DNA of 64,000 bases from Cellvibrionaceae bacterium (GCA_021151695.1 JAGKWU010000001.1:124001-188000), one strand, 5' to 3'; counted from the stretch's first letter, positions 8,050-17,157 are shown. Made by a program: numbers and translations. Notes: generated from the sequence alone by a model not told the origin.

Positions 8050-8241
8050 TTAATTGAATTCAAACTCGGCAATTTCCTTTTCCAAACGGCGCTCTTCCCA
8101 TTTGATTTCCAGCTTGCGCCTGCACTCCATGTTTTGTTTGATCTTGCGTGTTTTGGTACGTGCATTGGCGGCGTCCATCAGATAGGCGGCCATGGCTTGT
8201 TCAATTATATCGGTTTCACAAACGGCTAAAGACTGATTCAT
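8050..8241 (-). CDS. Small basic/acidic helical protein, PA3496-like
   Basis: A 63-residue protein from ATG 8241. An in-frame GTG two codons earlier is too close to the ribosome-binding site GAGGAG, which is five bases from the ATG. The N-terminal third is neutral, and residues 27-60 are strongly charged and likely one helix (runs such as RRKLEIKWEERRLEKEI). This resembles the small Pseudomonas PA3496-type proteins by composition and the closing EERRL-x-KEI pattern, but the match is from memory and weak. It converges on the binding-protein gene with no spacer. Support for being real: a good ribosome-binding site, a sensible start, and no overlap with another gene. Function unknown. Confidence 0.6.
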   Translation of the reverse strand: MNQSLAVCETDIIEQAMAAYLMDAANARTKTRKIKQNMECRRKLEIKWEERRLEKEIAEFEFN

Positions 8242-8394
8242 GATCACTCCTCGTTAGTTTCACTTATGCCTGGCTGAAAAATATCCCAACGGCATTGCAG
8301 AGCGGTGAAAAAATCGCGGCAGTTTTATGACAAGGGCAAGGTTTTTTCTGTCACAACTACATCCATCAGGAAGCAGTTTGCCATGCGGCAATTT

Positions 8395-8411
8395 TTGGCC
8401 TGCTTTGTGCA
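8395..8411 (+). promoter_or_regulatory. Probable sigma-54 promoter of fliE
   Basis: TTGGCC (8395-8400) and TGCA (8408-8411) keep the invariant GG and GC at the right 11-base spacing, but other positions deviate from TGGCAC-N5-TTGC. The predicted start near 8423 is about 50 bases before fliE. Position before fliE, as in other polar flagellar systems, is the main support. Confidence 0.6.
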
Positions 8412-8474
8412 ATAACCCCTCTAACTGCACCTGGTGCCAAATAATTGTCGTGGGCCAATAGAGGGGATATCGTC

Positions 8475-8849
8475 ATGACAGATCGCGTAGACATAGGCCA
8501 ACTGCTTGGCCAAATGCGCAGCATGAAGGCCCAAACCCAGGCTTTTCAACGTCCACAAGGTTTGGGTGGCGATTTACAAGTCAATCGCACCCTCAACAAT
8601 CTCCAGGTAGAAACCCCAAATAAAGTTCCAAGTTTTGGCGATCTTATGGCCAAGGCCATCAACAATGTGAATGACGTGCAAAAACAATCCGGCGCTATGG
8701 CCGAGGCCTATGAAAAAGGTGTTGCCGGCGTGGATATCACCGACGTCATGATCGCGACGCAAAAAGCTTCAGTGTCTTTCCAGGCTGCTGTGCAGGTGCG
8801 CAACAAATTGGTCGAGGCCTATAAAGACATCATGAACATGCCTGTTTAG
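8475..8849 (+). CDS. fliE: Flagellar hook-basal body protein FliE
   Basis: FliE is the small adaptor between the MS ring (FliF) and the rod, exported through the flagellar secretion gate. It is 124 residues from ATG 8475, with GAGGGG eight bases upstream; an upstream in-frame start at 8445 lacks such a site. The conserved C-terminal region is evident: a FGDLMAKAINNVNDVQ segment, then DITDVMIATQKASVSFQAAVQVRNKLVEAY, the hallmark of the FliE family, here split by the usual G-V-x-G-V-D turn. It opens the fliEFGHIJ operon behind a probable sigma-54 promoter, and fliF follows after 51 bases. Confidence 0.96.
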   Translation: MTDRVDIGQLLGQMRSMKAQTQAFQRPQGLGGDLQVNRTLNNLQVETPNKVPSFGDLMAKAINNVNDVQKQSGAMAEAYEKGVAGVDITDVMIATQKASVSFQAAVQVRNKLVEAYKDIMNMPV

Positions 8850-8900
8850 TGGTGCGATTTTACTTTCCCCGGTTACTGACAACTTACAAAGGTTTTAATC

Positions 8901-10601
8901 ATGGCTTCATCAGCTGATGCATCCAACCTTCCCGCAACTACCAAAGGCCGTGCCGGTGATTTGGTTGAGGGCTTTAGTAGTCTCAATCTGTTTCGCCAGA
9001 TTGGTTTGATGATCGCGCTCGCGGCAAGTGTTGCGATTGGCGGGGTAGTAGTGATGTGGACCCAGGGCGATGACTATCGTCCGTTGTTCGGTCGTCTGGA
9101 TAATGTGGATGCGGGCAGCGTGGTGCAGGTACTTGAGCAAAACCGTATTAAATACAAACTGGATACCAATAGCGGCGCGGTCCTGGTTGCCGCCGATGAT
9201 ATCCATATCGCCCGCATGAAACTGGCGGAAGTGGGTTTGCCCAACAGCTCAACACCCGGTTTTGAGTTGATGGATAAAGAGCAACCCCTGGGGACTAGTC
9301 AATTCGTTGAGGGGACTCGTTACCAGCGCAGTATTGAAGGTGAACTTGCACGCACTATCACCAGCATTAGCAGTATTCGCAGTGCGCGTGTGCACTTGGC
9401 ACTGCCGAAAAAAACCGTGTTTGTGCGCGATGCCTCCAAACCAACGGCTTCGGTTTTTGTGGAAGTTTTTGCCGGCCGCACCGTTGAGCCAGCACAAGTC
9501 AAAGCCATCATGAATCTGGTGGCTTCCAGCGTTCCCGATTTGAAAATGTCAGATGTAACTGTGGTGGACCAACACGGCGATTTACTCTCAACCGGTGAGG
9601 ACAGCCAGGATTTATTGCTCGCCACCAAGCAGCACGACTATGCCAAAACCATTGAAGAATCCATGATGAAACGCGTGGGCGGTATTCTCGAGCCTGTCGT
9701 TGGCAACGGCCGTTTCCGCACACAAGTGAGTGCCGATATAGATTTCACTGCGGTTGAGCAGGCCGCCGAAACCTTTAACCCGGAATTACCAGCCGTACGC
9801 AGCGAACAGAAGCTGACAGAAACCCGCGCTGGCGGTGAAGCTGCGCAAGGTATCCCCGGCGCTCTGACCAATCAACCTCCCGGTACCGCCCAGGCGCCGG
9901 AGCAGGCGACTCCCCAGGAAGGCCAGGCAGCTGCGCCAAAACCTGCCGGCAGCAATCGCGAACAATCCACCCGCAACTATGAGCTGGATCGCACTGTCAG
10001 TTATACCAAGCACCAACAGGGCACGCTCAAGCGCCTGACAGTCGCTGTAGTGGTGGATGACAAAGTAATTAAAAATGCCGATGGCACTGAAACCCGTCAG
10101 CCCTGGACCGAGAATGAATTGGAACGCATGGCAGTATTGGTGCGCGATGCGGTAGGTTTTTCAGCGGTACGTGGAGATAGCGTCAACGTGTTAAACGCGC
10201 CTTTTACGGCAGGTGTTGAAGATAATCTTGCCGACTTGCCGGCGGTGCCCTGGTGGGAAAAATGGATTATGCCGCACATCAAATCCATTGCCGGCGTAGT
10301 GATAATTCTGGCATTGATCTTTGGTCTGTTATTGCCGGTGTTCAAAAGCCTGGCGCGCAATGGCGGTAGCCTGGCCGAGCAGGAAGAGGCTCGCCAACTG
10401 GCAGCCCTTGAAGCAGCGGGCCTGGGAGGGATGGAAGGTGTTTCTGACGAAACAGTGACGCTTTCTGGCGGTAGTGCACTATTATTAGGTGGACCCGAGC
10501 AGGGTTACGAACAACAGATTAATGCTATCAAGGGCCTGATCGCCGATGATCCAGGCCGTGTGGCACAAGTGGTTAAGAAGTGGGTAAACAGAGATGACTA
10601 G
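8901..10601 (+). CDS. fliF: Flagellar MS-ring protein FliF
   Basis: FliF forms the inner-membrane MS ring on which the flagellar basal body is built. It is 566 residues, normal for the family. A first membrane segment lies around residues 32-52 (IGLMIALAASVAIGGVVVMW). The periplasmic ring-building motifs follow, including the YRPLFGRLD start and the SVFVEV and VRDAVGFS regions. A Gln/Ala/Pro-rich insertion lies around 310-355. The second membrane segment is near 455-475 (SIAGVVIILALIFGLLLPV), and the C-terminal tail ending VKKWVNRDD is the FliG-binding element. fliG begins 12 bases after the stop. Confidence 0.97.
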   Translation: MASSADASNLPATTKGRAGDLVEGFSSLNLFRQIGLMIALAASVAIGGVVVMWTQGDDYRPLFGRLDNVDAGSVVQVLEQNRIKYKLDTNSGAVLVAADDIHIARMKLAEVGLPNSSTPGFELMDKEQPLGTSQFVEGTRYQRSIEGELARTITSISSIRSARVHLALPKKTVFVRDASKPTASVFVEVFAGRTVEPAQVKAIMNLVASSVPDLKMSDVTVVDQHGDLLSTGEDSQDLLLATKQHDYAKTIEESMMKRVGGILEPVVGNGRFRTQVSADIDFTAVEQAAETFNPELPAVRSEQKLTETRAGGEAAQGIPGALTNQPPGTAQAPEQATPQEGQAAAPKPAGSNREQSTRNYELDRTVSYTKHQQGTLKRLTVAVVVDDKVIKNADGTETRQPWTENELERMAVLVRDAVGFSAVRGDSVNVLNAPFTAGVEDNLADLPAVPWWEKWIMPHIKSIAGVVIILALIFGLLLPVFKSLARNGGSLAEQEEARQLAALEAAGLGGMEGVSDETVTLSGGSALLLGGPEQGYEQQINAIKGLIADDPGRVAQVVKKWVNRDD

Positions 10602-10613
10602 TGGTGTTGACCA

Positions 10614-11642
10614 ATGACTAACGGTGTTGAAAAGCCCGGCGAGAAAAAGACCAAGCTGCGCTCGGTCGATCAGGCAGCCATTTTGCTAATGTCTCTTGGG
10701 GAGCAGGATGCTGCCGAGATTCTCAAGCATATGGGCCCGAAAGAAGTACAGCGCATAGGTGCCGCCATGACCCAGCTGAGCAACGTACAACAATCAGATG
10801 TACAAGCGGTGATGGGCAGCTTCCTCGAAGAAGTTCGCACCCTGACGGGTTTGGGGATCGGCGCCGACGGTTATATCCGCAAAATGCTGGTTACCGCCTT
10901 GGGCGAAGATAAAGCTAACGGCCTTATCGACCGTATTCTTCTGGGCGGCAACACCACAGGTCTGGACACTCTCAAATGGATGGAGGCGCGCTCCGTTGCC
11001 GATATCATCCGTAACGAGCACCCGCAGATCCAAGCCATCGTAATCGCTTATCTGGATGCCGACCAATCCGCCGAGATTTTGACGTATTTCCCCGAGAAAG
11101 TACGCCTCGACATCATGATGCGTGTAGCCTCACTCGACACAGTACAACCCAGCGCCTTGCAAGAACTTAACGATATCCTCGAAAAGCAATTCTCCGGCAA
11201 TGCCGCTTCGCAAACCAAAGCCATGGGCGGTTACAAAGTGGCAGCGGAGATCATGAACAACCTGGACGGTTCTATCGAAGCCGACCTTATGGATTCGATC
11301 AAAGAGATCGACGAAGACATGGGCAACCAGATCCAGGACCTCATGTTCGTGTTCGAAAACCTCAAAGATGTGGAAGACCGCGGCATTCAGGCGCTGCTGC
11401 GCGAGGTATCTTCCGAAGTGCTTATTGTGGCACTCAAGGGAGCGGATACAGATCTGCAGGAAAAAATCTTCAAAAACATGTCCAAACGCGCGGCCGAACT
11501 GCTGCGCGACGACCTGGAAACCAAGCCACCCATGCGTTTGTCAGAAGTGGAGGCGGCCCAGAAAGAGATTCTCACCATCGCCAGACGTATGGCGGATTCC
11601 GGCGAAATTATGCTGGGTGGCAGCGGCGAGGCGATGGTGTAA
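10614..11642 (+). CDS. fliG: Flagellar motor switch protein FliG
   Basis: FliG is the C-ring protein that interacts with the stator and sets torque and rotation direction. It is 342 residues. The middle domain carries the EHPQ motif (NEHPQIQAIVIAYL, about residues 124-138), which contacts FliM. The C-terminal domain has the charged torque helix (FVFENLKDVEDRGIQALLREV pattern, near 244-265), with its conserved Arg, Glu and Asp residues. The N-terminal FliF-binding domain (AAILLMSLGEQDAAEIL) is intact. ATG 10614 lies 12 bases past fliF. Translational coupling within the fliEFGHIJ operon is likely. Confidence 0.97.
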   Translation: MTNGVEKPGEKKTKLRSVDQAAILLMSLGEQDAAEILKHMGPKEVQRIGAAMTQLSNVQQSDVQAVMGSFLEEVRTLTGLGIGADGYIRKMLVTALGEDKANGLIDRILLGGNTTGLDTLKWMEARSVADIIRNEHPQIQAIVIAYLDADQSAEILTYFPEKVRLDIMMRVASLDTVQPSALQELNDILEKQFSGNAASQTKAMGGYKVAAEIMNNLDGSIEADLMDSIKEIDEDMGNQIQDLMFVFENLKDVEDRGIQALLREVSSEVLIVALKGADTDLQEKIFKNMSKRAAELLRDDLETKPPMRLSEVEAAQKEILTIARRMADSGEIMLGGSGEAMV

Positions 11643-11696
11643 TCCATTGTTCTTCCATAAAGATAGCTTTTATCAAGATTTCAGGTGCAGCCAGGT

Positions 11697-12491
11697 ATGA
11701 CCGAAAAAACGCTTCCCGCCCGCATTCCTGCCGAGCAGCTGGGTGAGGTGAAATCCTGGATGGTGCCGGTGGTGAACGACTCCGGCAAGGTGCTCTCCAG
11801 TGCAGAAAAAGAGGCGCGTGAACGCCGCGAGAAGCTTTTGCGCCAGGGCAAAGAGAAAATCGAAACCGTAGAAATTGTCGCTCCTGCCAAAACAGGAATG
11901 ACCGCCCAGGAAATGCAGGAAATCTTCGACGCCGCCGAAAAAGACGGCTTCGCCCAGGGGCATGCCAGCGGTTTTGAAAAAGGCAAAGCGGAAGGTTACG
12001 AAGCTGGCCGCCAACAGGGCTTGAAAGAGATGCGCGCCCAGCTCACTGCCGAGCAATTGCGCTTCCAGGGCATAGCCAACGCCTTGCTAGACCCGCTGCA
12101 CGCCCAGGACAACGATATCGAAAATATGCTGATGGATGCCATCTGCACCCTCGCCCAAAGTGTAGTGCAGCGAGAGTTGTTGACAGATTCGTCCCATATT
12201 CTTGAGTTGGTGAAATCAGCGGTGGATGCCTTGCCGGTGGGCAGTAAAAATATTCGTATCACCCTCAACCCGGATGATCTTGCAGTGGTTGAAGCCTATG
12301 CCGAGGAACAGCAATTGGGTTGGATGTTTATTGGCGATACCCAGCTGCAACCCGGCGGCTGCCGTGTCGAAACCCCGGAAAGCCGCGTGGATTTCTCCGT
12401 GTCCACTCGCCTAAAAGCAGTGCTTGAGCAGTTTTTGACAGGTCAGCTAGCCAGTGACACACCTGTGGACGATGACGAATCCCTGGCCTAA
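11697..12491 (+). CDS. fliH: Flagellar export apparatus regulator FliH
   Basis: FliH binds the export ATPase FliI and links it to the C ring and the export gate. It is 264 residues from ATG 11697; AGGTG at 11683-11687 is well spaced for this codon, and an alternative GTG at 11685 would overlap that site. Residues about 85-120 contain the glycine-repeat helix typical of FliH (GFAQGHASGFEKGKAEGYE, with G-x3-G spacing). The C-terminal half (about 130-250) is the conserved FliI-binding domain, with VQRELLTD and the late strand LQPGGCRVETPESRVDFSV. It lies between fliG and fliI, 48 bases before fliI. Confidence 0.94.
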   Translation: MTEKTLPARIPAEQLGEVKSWMVPVVNDSGKVLSSAEKEARERREKLLRQGKEKIETVEIVAPAKTGMTAQEMQEIFDAAEKDGFAQGHASGFEKGKAEGYEAGRQQGLKEMRAQLTAEQLRFQGIANALLDPLHAQDNDIENMLMDAICTLAQSVVQRELLTDSSHILELVKSAVDALPVGSKNIRITLNPDDLAVVEAYAEEQQLGWMFIGDTQLQPGGCRVETPESRVDFSVSTRLKAVLEQFLTGQLASDTPVDDDESLA

Positions 12492-12539
12492 TCCACCTCA
12501 ATCGAGCCTGAAAAAGGCAATCACTCTACAAGGCAACCT

Positions 12540-13925
12540 ATGCTTGATCGTCAACCCATCTCGGCTCGCCTGCAGCACTACTTGCCGCGTCGCCAGGCAA
12601 TCATCGAGCCTCAAGCGGAAGGTCGCATCACGCGGTCAGTGGGGCTGACGCTGGAAGCTGTTGGCTTGAAAGTATCTGTTGGCCGTCAATGTGAAGTTAT
12701 CAATGATGATGGTCGTCGCATAGAAGCTGAGGTAGTGGGCTTCGCCGGAGATCGTGTGTTTTTAATGCCGATCAAACGCGTCGAAGGGTTGCAGCCAGGT
12801 GCTCGTGTAGTGCCGGTTTCCGCCCAGCAAGGCATGCGGATTGGCCCACAATTGCTAGGTCGCGTCGTCAACGGTATTGGCCAACCACTGGATGGCAAAG
12901 GCCCATTAATCGGCGACGAATTTCTCGATTTTACACCGCAGGAAATCAACCCCTTGAAGCGCCATCCCATCAGCGAACCGCTGGATGTTGGTGTGCGTGC
13001 AATCAATGCCTTGATCACTGTTGGACGCGGGCAGCGCCTTGGCTTAATGGCTGGTTCCGGTGTAGGCAAAAGCGTGCTTATGGGCATGATGACCAAGTTC
13101 ACAACGGCGGACATAGTCGTAGTAGGGCTGATCGGGGAGCGGGGTAGGGAGGTGAAAGAGTTTATCGATCATATCCTGGGTGATGAAGGCTTACGCAGGG
13201 CAGTGGTGGTCGCTTCTCCCGCTGATGATGCGCCCTTGATGCGCCTGCGCGCCTCGCAACTGGCCAGCCGCATCGCCGAATACTATCGCGACCAAGGGTT
13301 GAACGTTCTTTTGTTAATGGATTCCCTCACGCGTTACGCCCAGGCCCAGCGTGAAATTGCCTTGGCAATTGGTGAGCCGCCCGCCACCAAAGGCTATCCG
13401 CCCTCCGTGTTTGCCAAGATCCCGCAGCTTGTAGAGCGTGCGGGAAACGCTGATAAAGGCGCCGGTTCCATCACCGCCTTTTACACAGTACTTACCGAAG
13501 GGGACGACTTGCAAGATCCCATCGCTGACTCGGCACGCGCCATCCTGGATGGCCATGTGGTATTGTCCCGCCGCCTGGCAGAGGAGGGCGTTTATCCCGC
13601 GATTGATGTAGAGGCGTCCATTAGCCGTGCGATGCAAAACATAGTCACCGAGGAACAGCTCAAATCCATGCAGCGCTTCAAACAATTGCTATCGCGCTAC
13701 CAGCAAAACAAAGACCTGATTGCCATAGGTGCTTACACCCAGGGCGCAGACCCTGAAACAGATACGGCGATTGAACGCTTTCCCCATCTGCGCGCGTTTA
13801 TCCAGCAGGGTATTCGTCAACCAGTGCTGATGCCAGAATCCATTGCCAATTTAAAAGTTGTACTCAAATCACCCGCGGCCAGTTCAAATAAAGCCGGTGG
13901 GCCACTCGCGGCGCAACACAGGTAA
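12540..13925 (+). CDS. fliI: Flagellum-specific export ATPase FliI
   Basis: FliI powers and regulates type III export of flagellar subunits and is related to the F1 ATPase beta subunit. It is 461 residues. Walker A is AGSGVGKS (171-178); the catalytic GERGREV follows near 200 with its Glu, and Walker B VLLLMDSLTRYAQAQRE near 258-274. The C-terminal VDVEASISR-type element (here PAIDVEASISRAM) and the helical end are present. The N-terminal beta-barrel region includes RVVNGIGQPLDGKGPL. fliJ begins 40 bases later. Confidence 0.97.
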   Translation: MLDRQPISARLQHYLPRRQAIIEPQAEGRITRSVGLTLEAVGLKVSVGRQCEVINDDGRRIEAEVVGFAGDRVFLMPIKRVEGLQPGARVVPVSAQQGMRIGPQLLGRVVNGIGQPLDGKGPLIGDEFLDFTPQEINPLKRHPISEPLDVGVRAINALITVGRGQRLGLMAGSGVGKSVLMGMMTKFTTADIVVVGLIGERGREVKEFIDHILGDEGLRRAVVVASPADDAPLMRLRASQLASRIAEYYRDQGLNVLLLMDSLTRYAQAQREIALAIGEPPATKGYPPSVFAKIPQLVERAGNADKGAGSITAFYTVLTEGDDLQDPIADSARAILDGHVVLSRRLAEEGVYPAIDVEASISRAMQNIVTEEQLKSMQRFKQLLSRYQQNKDLIAIGAYTQGADPETDTAIERFPHLRAFIQQGIRQPVLMPESIANLKVVLKSPAASSNKAGGPLAAQHR

Positions 13926-13965
13926 CCGTCTGACAGTCATAATGTGCAGTTAAAGTAGAACGTCT

Positions 13966-14418
13966 ATGGCGCAATCCCGCTCCCAACGCATGCAAGTTGT
14001 GCTGGTGCTTGCTGAACGCAAAGAGCAGCAAGCCGGCCAGCAATTCAGTCAGTATCGCACCCAGGTGGATGCTGAAAAAGAACAGCTGCGCCAGTTGGAG
14101 GATTATGCAGCGCAATATTTGAACACTTACAGCGAGCGAAAAACCGGCGTCCGCCCTCATGAGCTCATCGCCTATAGCAGTTTTATCCAGCGTCTGGCGG
14201 AAGCTCGCAAAGATCAGGAAAACCGTTTAGTGCGTATGCAGCTTAATCTCAATCGCCTCCAGCAGCTCTGGCAACAGGCTTACCAGAAACGTGAGTCACT
14301 TAAGGACCTTATTGCGCGCTTGCAACAAGAGGAAAGCGTTGCCTTGGACAAGCGTTTGCAAAAAGAGCTGGATGAATTAGTTAGCCAGGCGCATATCCGC
14401 CGCACTGACGAAGTCTGA
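13966..14418 (+). CDS. fliJ: Flagellar export chaperone FliJ
   Basis: FliJ is the coiled-coil stalk protein of the export ATPase ring and helps recycle export chaperones. It is 150 residues, almost wholly helical, with long charged heptad-like stretches (for example ERKEQQAGQQFSQYRTQVDAEKEQLRQLEDY and QENRLVRMQLNLNRLQQLWQQAYQKRE, each noted in part). There is no membrane segment. Position immediately after fliI is diagnostic. The gap to the next gene (253 bases) suggests the end of the fliE operon, though I see no clear terminator there. Confidence 0.92.
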   Translation: MAQSRSQRMQVVLVLAERKEQQAGQQFSQYRTQVDAEKEQLRQLEDYAAQYLNTYSERKTGVRPHELIAYSSFIQRLAEARKDQENRLVRMQLNLNRLQQLWQQAYQKRESLKDLIARLQQEESVALDKRLQKELDELVSQAHIRRTDEV

Positions 14419-14671
14419 GGCAGTAGGTATAATTCCCGCAGGCAACTAGCTTGGCGGCGAAATCATCAGCAGATTTTTGCATAGCCAGGGCAGATTTCAA
14501 AAAATACAGGCTATACAATCCCGATTTATCGACTAGGCTTAGGTTTGAAAATACCCGGTGTGAGTAAGGCGCCAAAGGCTTTGTGGCTCCCGCGAACTAG
14601 GTCGTTTAACAGCCGGGCCAGGCGACAAATTCCAAATAATGATTATTTGAATGAATGTGAAGAGGTAAATC

Positions 14672-14977
14672 ATGGCGATAACGTCTACTGTTTCTGCAGA
14701 CGGCTCACAAGTCACCATTTATATCCAGGGGCGTTTTGATTTCAGTTCCCACCAGGAATTTCGTAACGCGTACGAAAAGCTCGCCAAAACTCCCAACCGC
14801 TACCGCGTCGATTTGCAAGGTACCTCTTACCTCGATAGCTCTGCACTGGGCATGTTATTGCTTCTGCGCGACCACGCTGGTGGTGAGCGTGCCGATATCG
14901 AAATTATCAATTGCTCACAGGATGTGAAAAAGATTTTATTAATTTCCAATTTCGAGCAGTTATTTACAATCCAATAA
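14672..14977 (+). CDS. hsbA: STAS-domain anti-sigma factor antagonist, HsbA-like
   Basis: A single STAS domain of 101 residues, the type that binds an anti-sigma factor or phosphatase/kinase in partner switching. The phosphorylatable pair is in YLDSSALGMLL; Ser56 aligns with the usual phospho-site position. In Pseudomonas aeruginosa HsbA, regulated by HsbR, binds the anti-sigma factor FlgM and so frees FliA. The neighbours here are an HsbR-like protein and a HptB-like protein in the same order, and P. putida has an equivalent trio between fliJ and fliK. GAGGTAA precedes ATG 14672. The 253-base upstream gap holds a possible weak sigma-28-like box (CCCGATTT at 14520-14527) and a TATACAAT stretch; neither is convincing. 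Confidence 0.85.
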   Translation: MAITSTVSADGSQVTIYIQGRFDFSSHQEFRNAYEKLAKTPNRYRVDLQGTSYLDSSALGMLLLLRDHAGGERADIEIINCSQDVKKILLISNFEQLFTIQ

Positions 14978-15046
14978 TCATGTAGGACTGTCTCGCTTGA
15001 ATGCCACATTCAAACGGATCCGAGTAGTTCGCAAAACGGATACTGA

Positions 15047-16771
15047 ATGGAAACAGCTACTATGAATGATCTGCGTGGCCTGAAAATTCTGGTTGCCGAC
15101 GATACAGATGCTGATCGCCTGATTCTGGAAACCATCGTTCGCAAAGAAGGCCATCAGGTTTTCTCCGCTAAAAATGGCCTCGAAGCGGTGGCTATTTTCA
15201 AACAGGAAAATCCCGACATAGTCTTGATGGACGCGCTCATGCCAGAGCTTGATGGCTTTGATGCTGCGCGCCAGATTAAAGATCTTGCGGGCGATGAGCT
15301 GGTTCCCATCATTTTTCTTACCTCCTTGCAGGATACTGAATCCCTGGTGCACTGCCTGGACGCTGGTGGCGATGACTTTTTATCCAAGCCATACAACCGC
15401 GTTATTCTCAAGGCCAAAATAAAATCCTTCAACCGCATGCGCGGTTTGCACTCCACCATGATCACCCAGCGCGATCAGCTGGCGCAGCACCATCAGCGGT
15501 TGCTGCAAGAGCAAACCGTGGCCAAACAAGTGTTCGATAACGTGGCCCACAGCGGTTGTCTCAACGCCAGTAATGTGCGCTTTTTTTTATCGTCCCTCGC
15601 CGTATTTAATGGTGATGTGGTGGTGGCTGCGATTCGTCCTAATGGCAACATGATGGTATTGCTGGGCGATTTTACCGGCCACGGTTTGCCTGCCGCTATT
15701 GGTGCCATGCCATTGGCCTCCACCTTTTACGGGATGGTGCACAAAGGATTCTCCATGTCCGATGTGCTGCGCGAAATCAACAAAAAATTAAAAACAATTT
15801 TGCCTATTGGGCTTTTTTGCTGCGCGACTATGCTGGACATTAATTTTCGTCGAAAACGTATCAAGGTCTGGAACGGTGGCTTGCCTGCTTGTTTTATTTA
15901 CCGCAAACGCGATTTGTCTGTAACACCGATCAACTCAACCCATTTGCCGTTAGGTGTGCTGGCAGAAAAAAGCTTTAAAGACGACGCCGAATATTTTGAT
16001 CTGGAAGTAGGTGACCGCATGTTTTTGTGGTCAGACGGCATTCACGAAGCGCGCAATGCCTACGGTGAAATGTTTGGTGAAGAGCGCCTGTTGCAAGTTT
16101 TTGAAGAGAACGAAGACCCCATCTCCGTATTCGACGAAGTTCTACTCAGCGTCAAAAATTTCATCGGCTCCGGCGAACAGGACGACGATTTATCCATGAT
16201 CGAAATCCGCATGGAGCAACCGGAGAATCTCAGTCATCCGAGTTACACCTTTAAACCGGAAAAAGAAATTGGCCGCATAGAATGGGAGCTGCGCTTTGAA
16301 GTAAAACCTACCAGCTTCAAGGATTTTGATCCGCTGCCATTCTTGCTCAATGTACTTACTGAAGAACCCGATCTGCGCGGCTTCAGCGGTAGCCTTTACA
16401 CTATTCTCGCCGAACTCTATTCCAACGCACTTGAGCACGGTGTGCTGGGGTTGAGCGGCAATATGAAAAAATCTCCTGAAGGTTTTTCGGAGTATTACTC
16501 CCTGCGCGAAAAGCTGCTTAAGGAAATCACAACAGGATTTGTCCAGATCTACTTTACCTATTCGGCGAATCTGGACGGCGGCACGCTTACACTGCGCGTG
16601 AAAGACAGCGGCAACGGCTTCGACTATAAAGCTTTGCAGGGACGTGAGTTGTCCATTAGCGGTTACAGTGGGCGCGGCATAAGTTTGGTGGAAAAACTTT
16701 GCAAAACGGTACGTTATTTTGGCGAAGGCAACGAAGTTGAAGTCGTCTTCGAGTGGGTTAATAATGATTAA
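15047..16771 (+). CDS. hsbR: Response regulator with PP2C-type phosphatase and kinase-like domains, HsbR-like
   Basis: A 574-residue partner-switch regulator. An N-terminal receiver domain (about 10-130) has acidic VADDTD, phospho-acceptor Asp62 (VLMDALMP) and the Lys of LSKPYN. A SpoIIE/PP2C phosphatase domain follows (about 185-385), with GDFTGHGLPAA and a late GEQDDDLSMIEI metal site. A C-terminal HATPase domain (about 430-570) has an N-box (ELYSNALEHG) and DSGNGFD. This three-part layout matches P. aeruginosa HsbR, which dephosphorylates or phosphorylates HsbA according to its phosphorylation by HptB. ATG 15047 has GGA six bases upstream; ATG 15062 is an equally possible start. It lies 69 bases after hsbA and 34 before hptB. 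Confidence 0.88.
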   Translation: METATMNDLRGLKILVADDTDADRLILETIVRKEGHQVFSAKNGLEAVAIFKQENPDIVLMDALMPELDGFDAARQIKDLAGDELVPIIFLTSLQDTESLVHCLDAGGDDFLSKPYNRVILKAKIKSFNRMRGLHSTMITQRDQLAQHHQRLLQEQTVAKQVFDNVAHSGCLNASNVRFFLSSLAVFNGDVVVAAIRPNGNMMVLLGDFTGHGLPAAIGAMPLASTFYGMVHKGFSMSDVLREINKKLKTILPIGLFCCATMLDINFRRKRIKVWNGGLPACFIYRKRDLSVTPINSTHLPLGVLAEKSFKDDAEYFDLEVGDRMFLWSDGIHEARNAYGEMFGEERLLQVFEENEDPISVFDEVLLSVKNFIGSGEQDDDLSMIEIRMEQPENLSHPSYTFKPEKEIGRIEWELRFEVKPTSFKDFDPLPFLLNVLTEEPDLRGFSGSLYTILAELYSNALEHGVLGLSGNMKKSPEGFSEYYSLREKLLKEITTGFVQIYFTYSANLDGGTLTLRVKDSGNGFDYKALQGRELSISGYSGRGISLVEKLCKTVRYFGEGNEVEVVFEWVNND

Positions 16772-16805
16772 AATACCTCATTGATAATGACGCTGGTACC
16801 GAGTT

Positions 16806-17150
16806 ATGAACGATATAAAACATCTGGATTACGACACACTCAATGGTCTGCGGGAAATCATGGAAGACGATTTCCGTCTGCTGATCGAGACCTTTATCCA
16901 GGACTCGCGCGATCGTCTTTCCACGTTGTTGCAATTTGCCAACACCGATGAGTTAGACAATCTGCGCCGCGCTGCCCACAGCTTTAAGGGTAGTTGTAGC
17001 AACATAGGCGCACTTCACCTGTCGCAACTTTGCGCCGAAGTCGAGGATCGTGCGCTTGCTGGCCATGGCTCCAGCATGGAGGCGGATGTTGATAGTATTC
17101 GCCAGGAGTTTTTAGTAGTAGAGGCAGCGCTACTCAAATTTTTAGGATAA
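16806..17150 (+). CDS. hptB: Histidine phosphotransfer protein, HptB-like
   Basis: A 114-residue single Hpt domain that passes phosphate from a hybrid sensor kinase to a receiver domain. The active-site motif AHSFKGSCSNIGA contains His58, followed by the typical L-x-x-L-C-x-E-V-E-x-x-A helix. Its position directly after hsbR supports transfer to that protein's receiver, as in P. aeruginosa, where HptB is fed by several hybrid kinases. No kinase gene for it is in the window. The gene is followed by a hairpin and then the sigma-54 promoter of fliK. Confidence 0.88.
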   Translation: MNDIKHLDYDTLNGLREIMEDDFRLLIETFIQDSRDRLSTLLQFANTDELDNLRRAAHSFKGSCSNIGALHLSQLCAEVEDRALAGHGSSMEADVDSIRQEFLVVEAALLKFLG

Positions 17151-17157
17151 ACCCGCG

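Noticed and set aside
14497..14527. Possible sigma-28 promoter (AAAA spacer CCCGATTT) before hsbA
   Set aside because: Only five of eight -10 bases match and the -35 element is a plain A-run.
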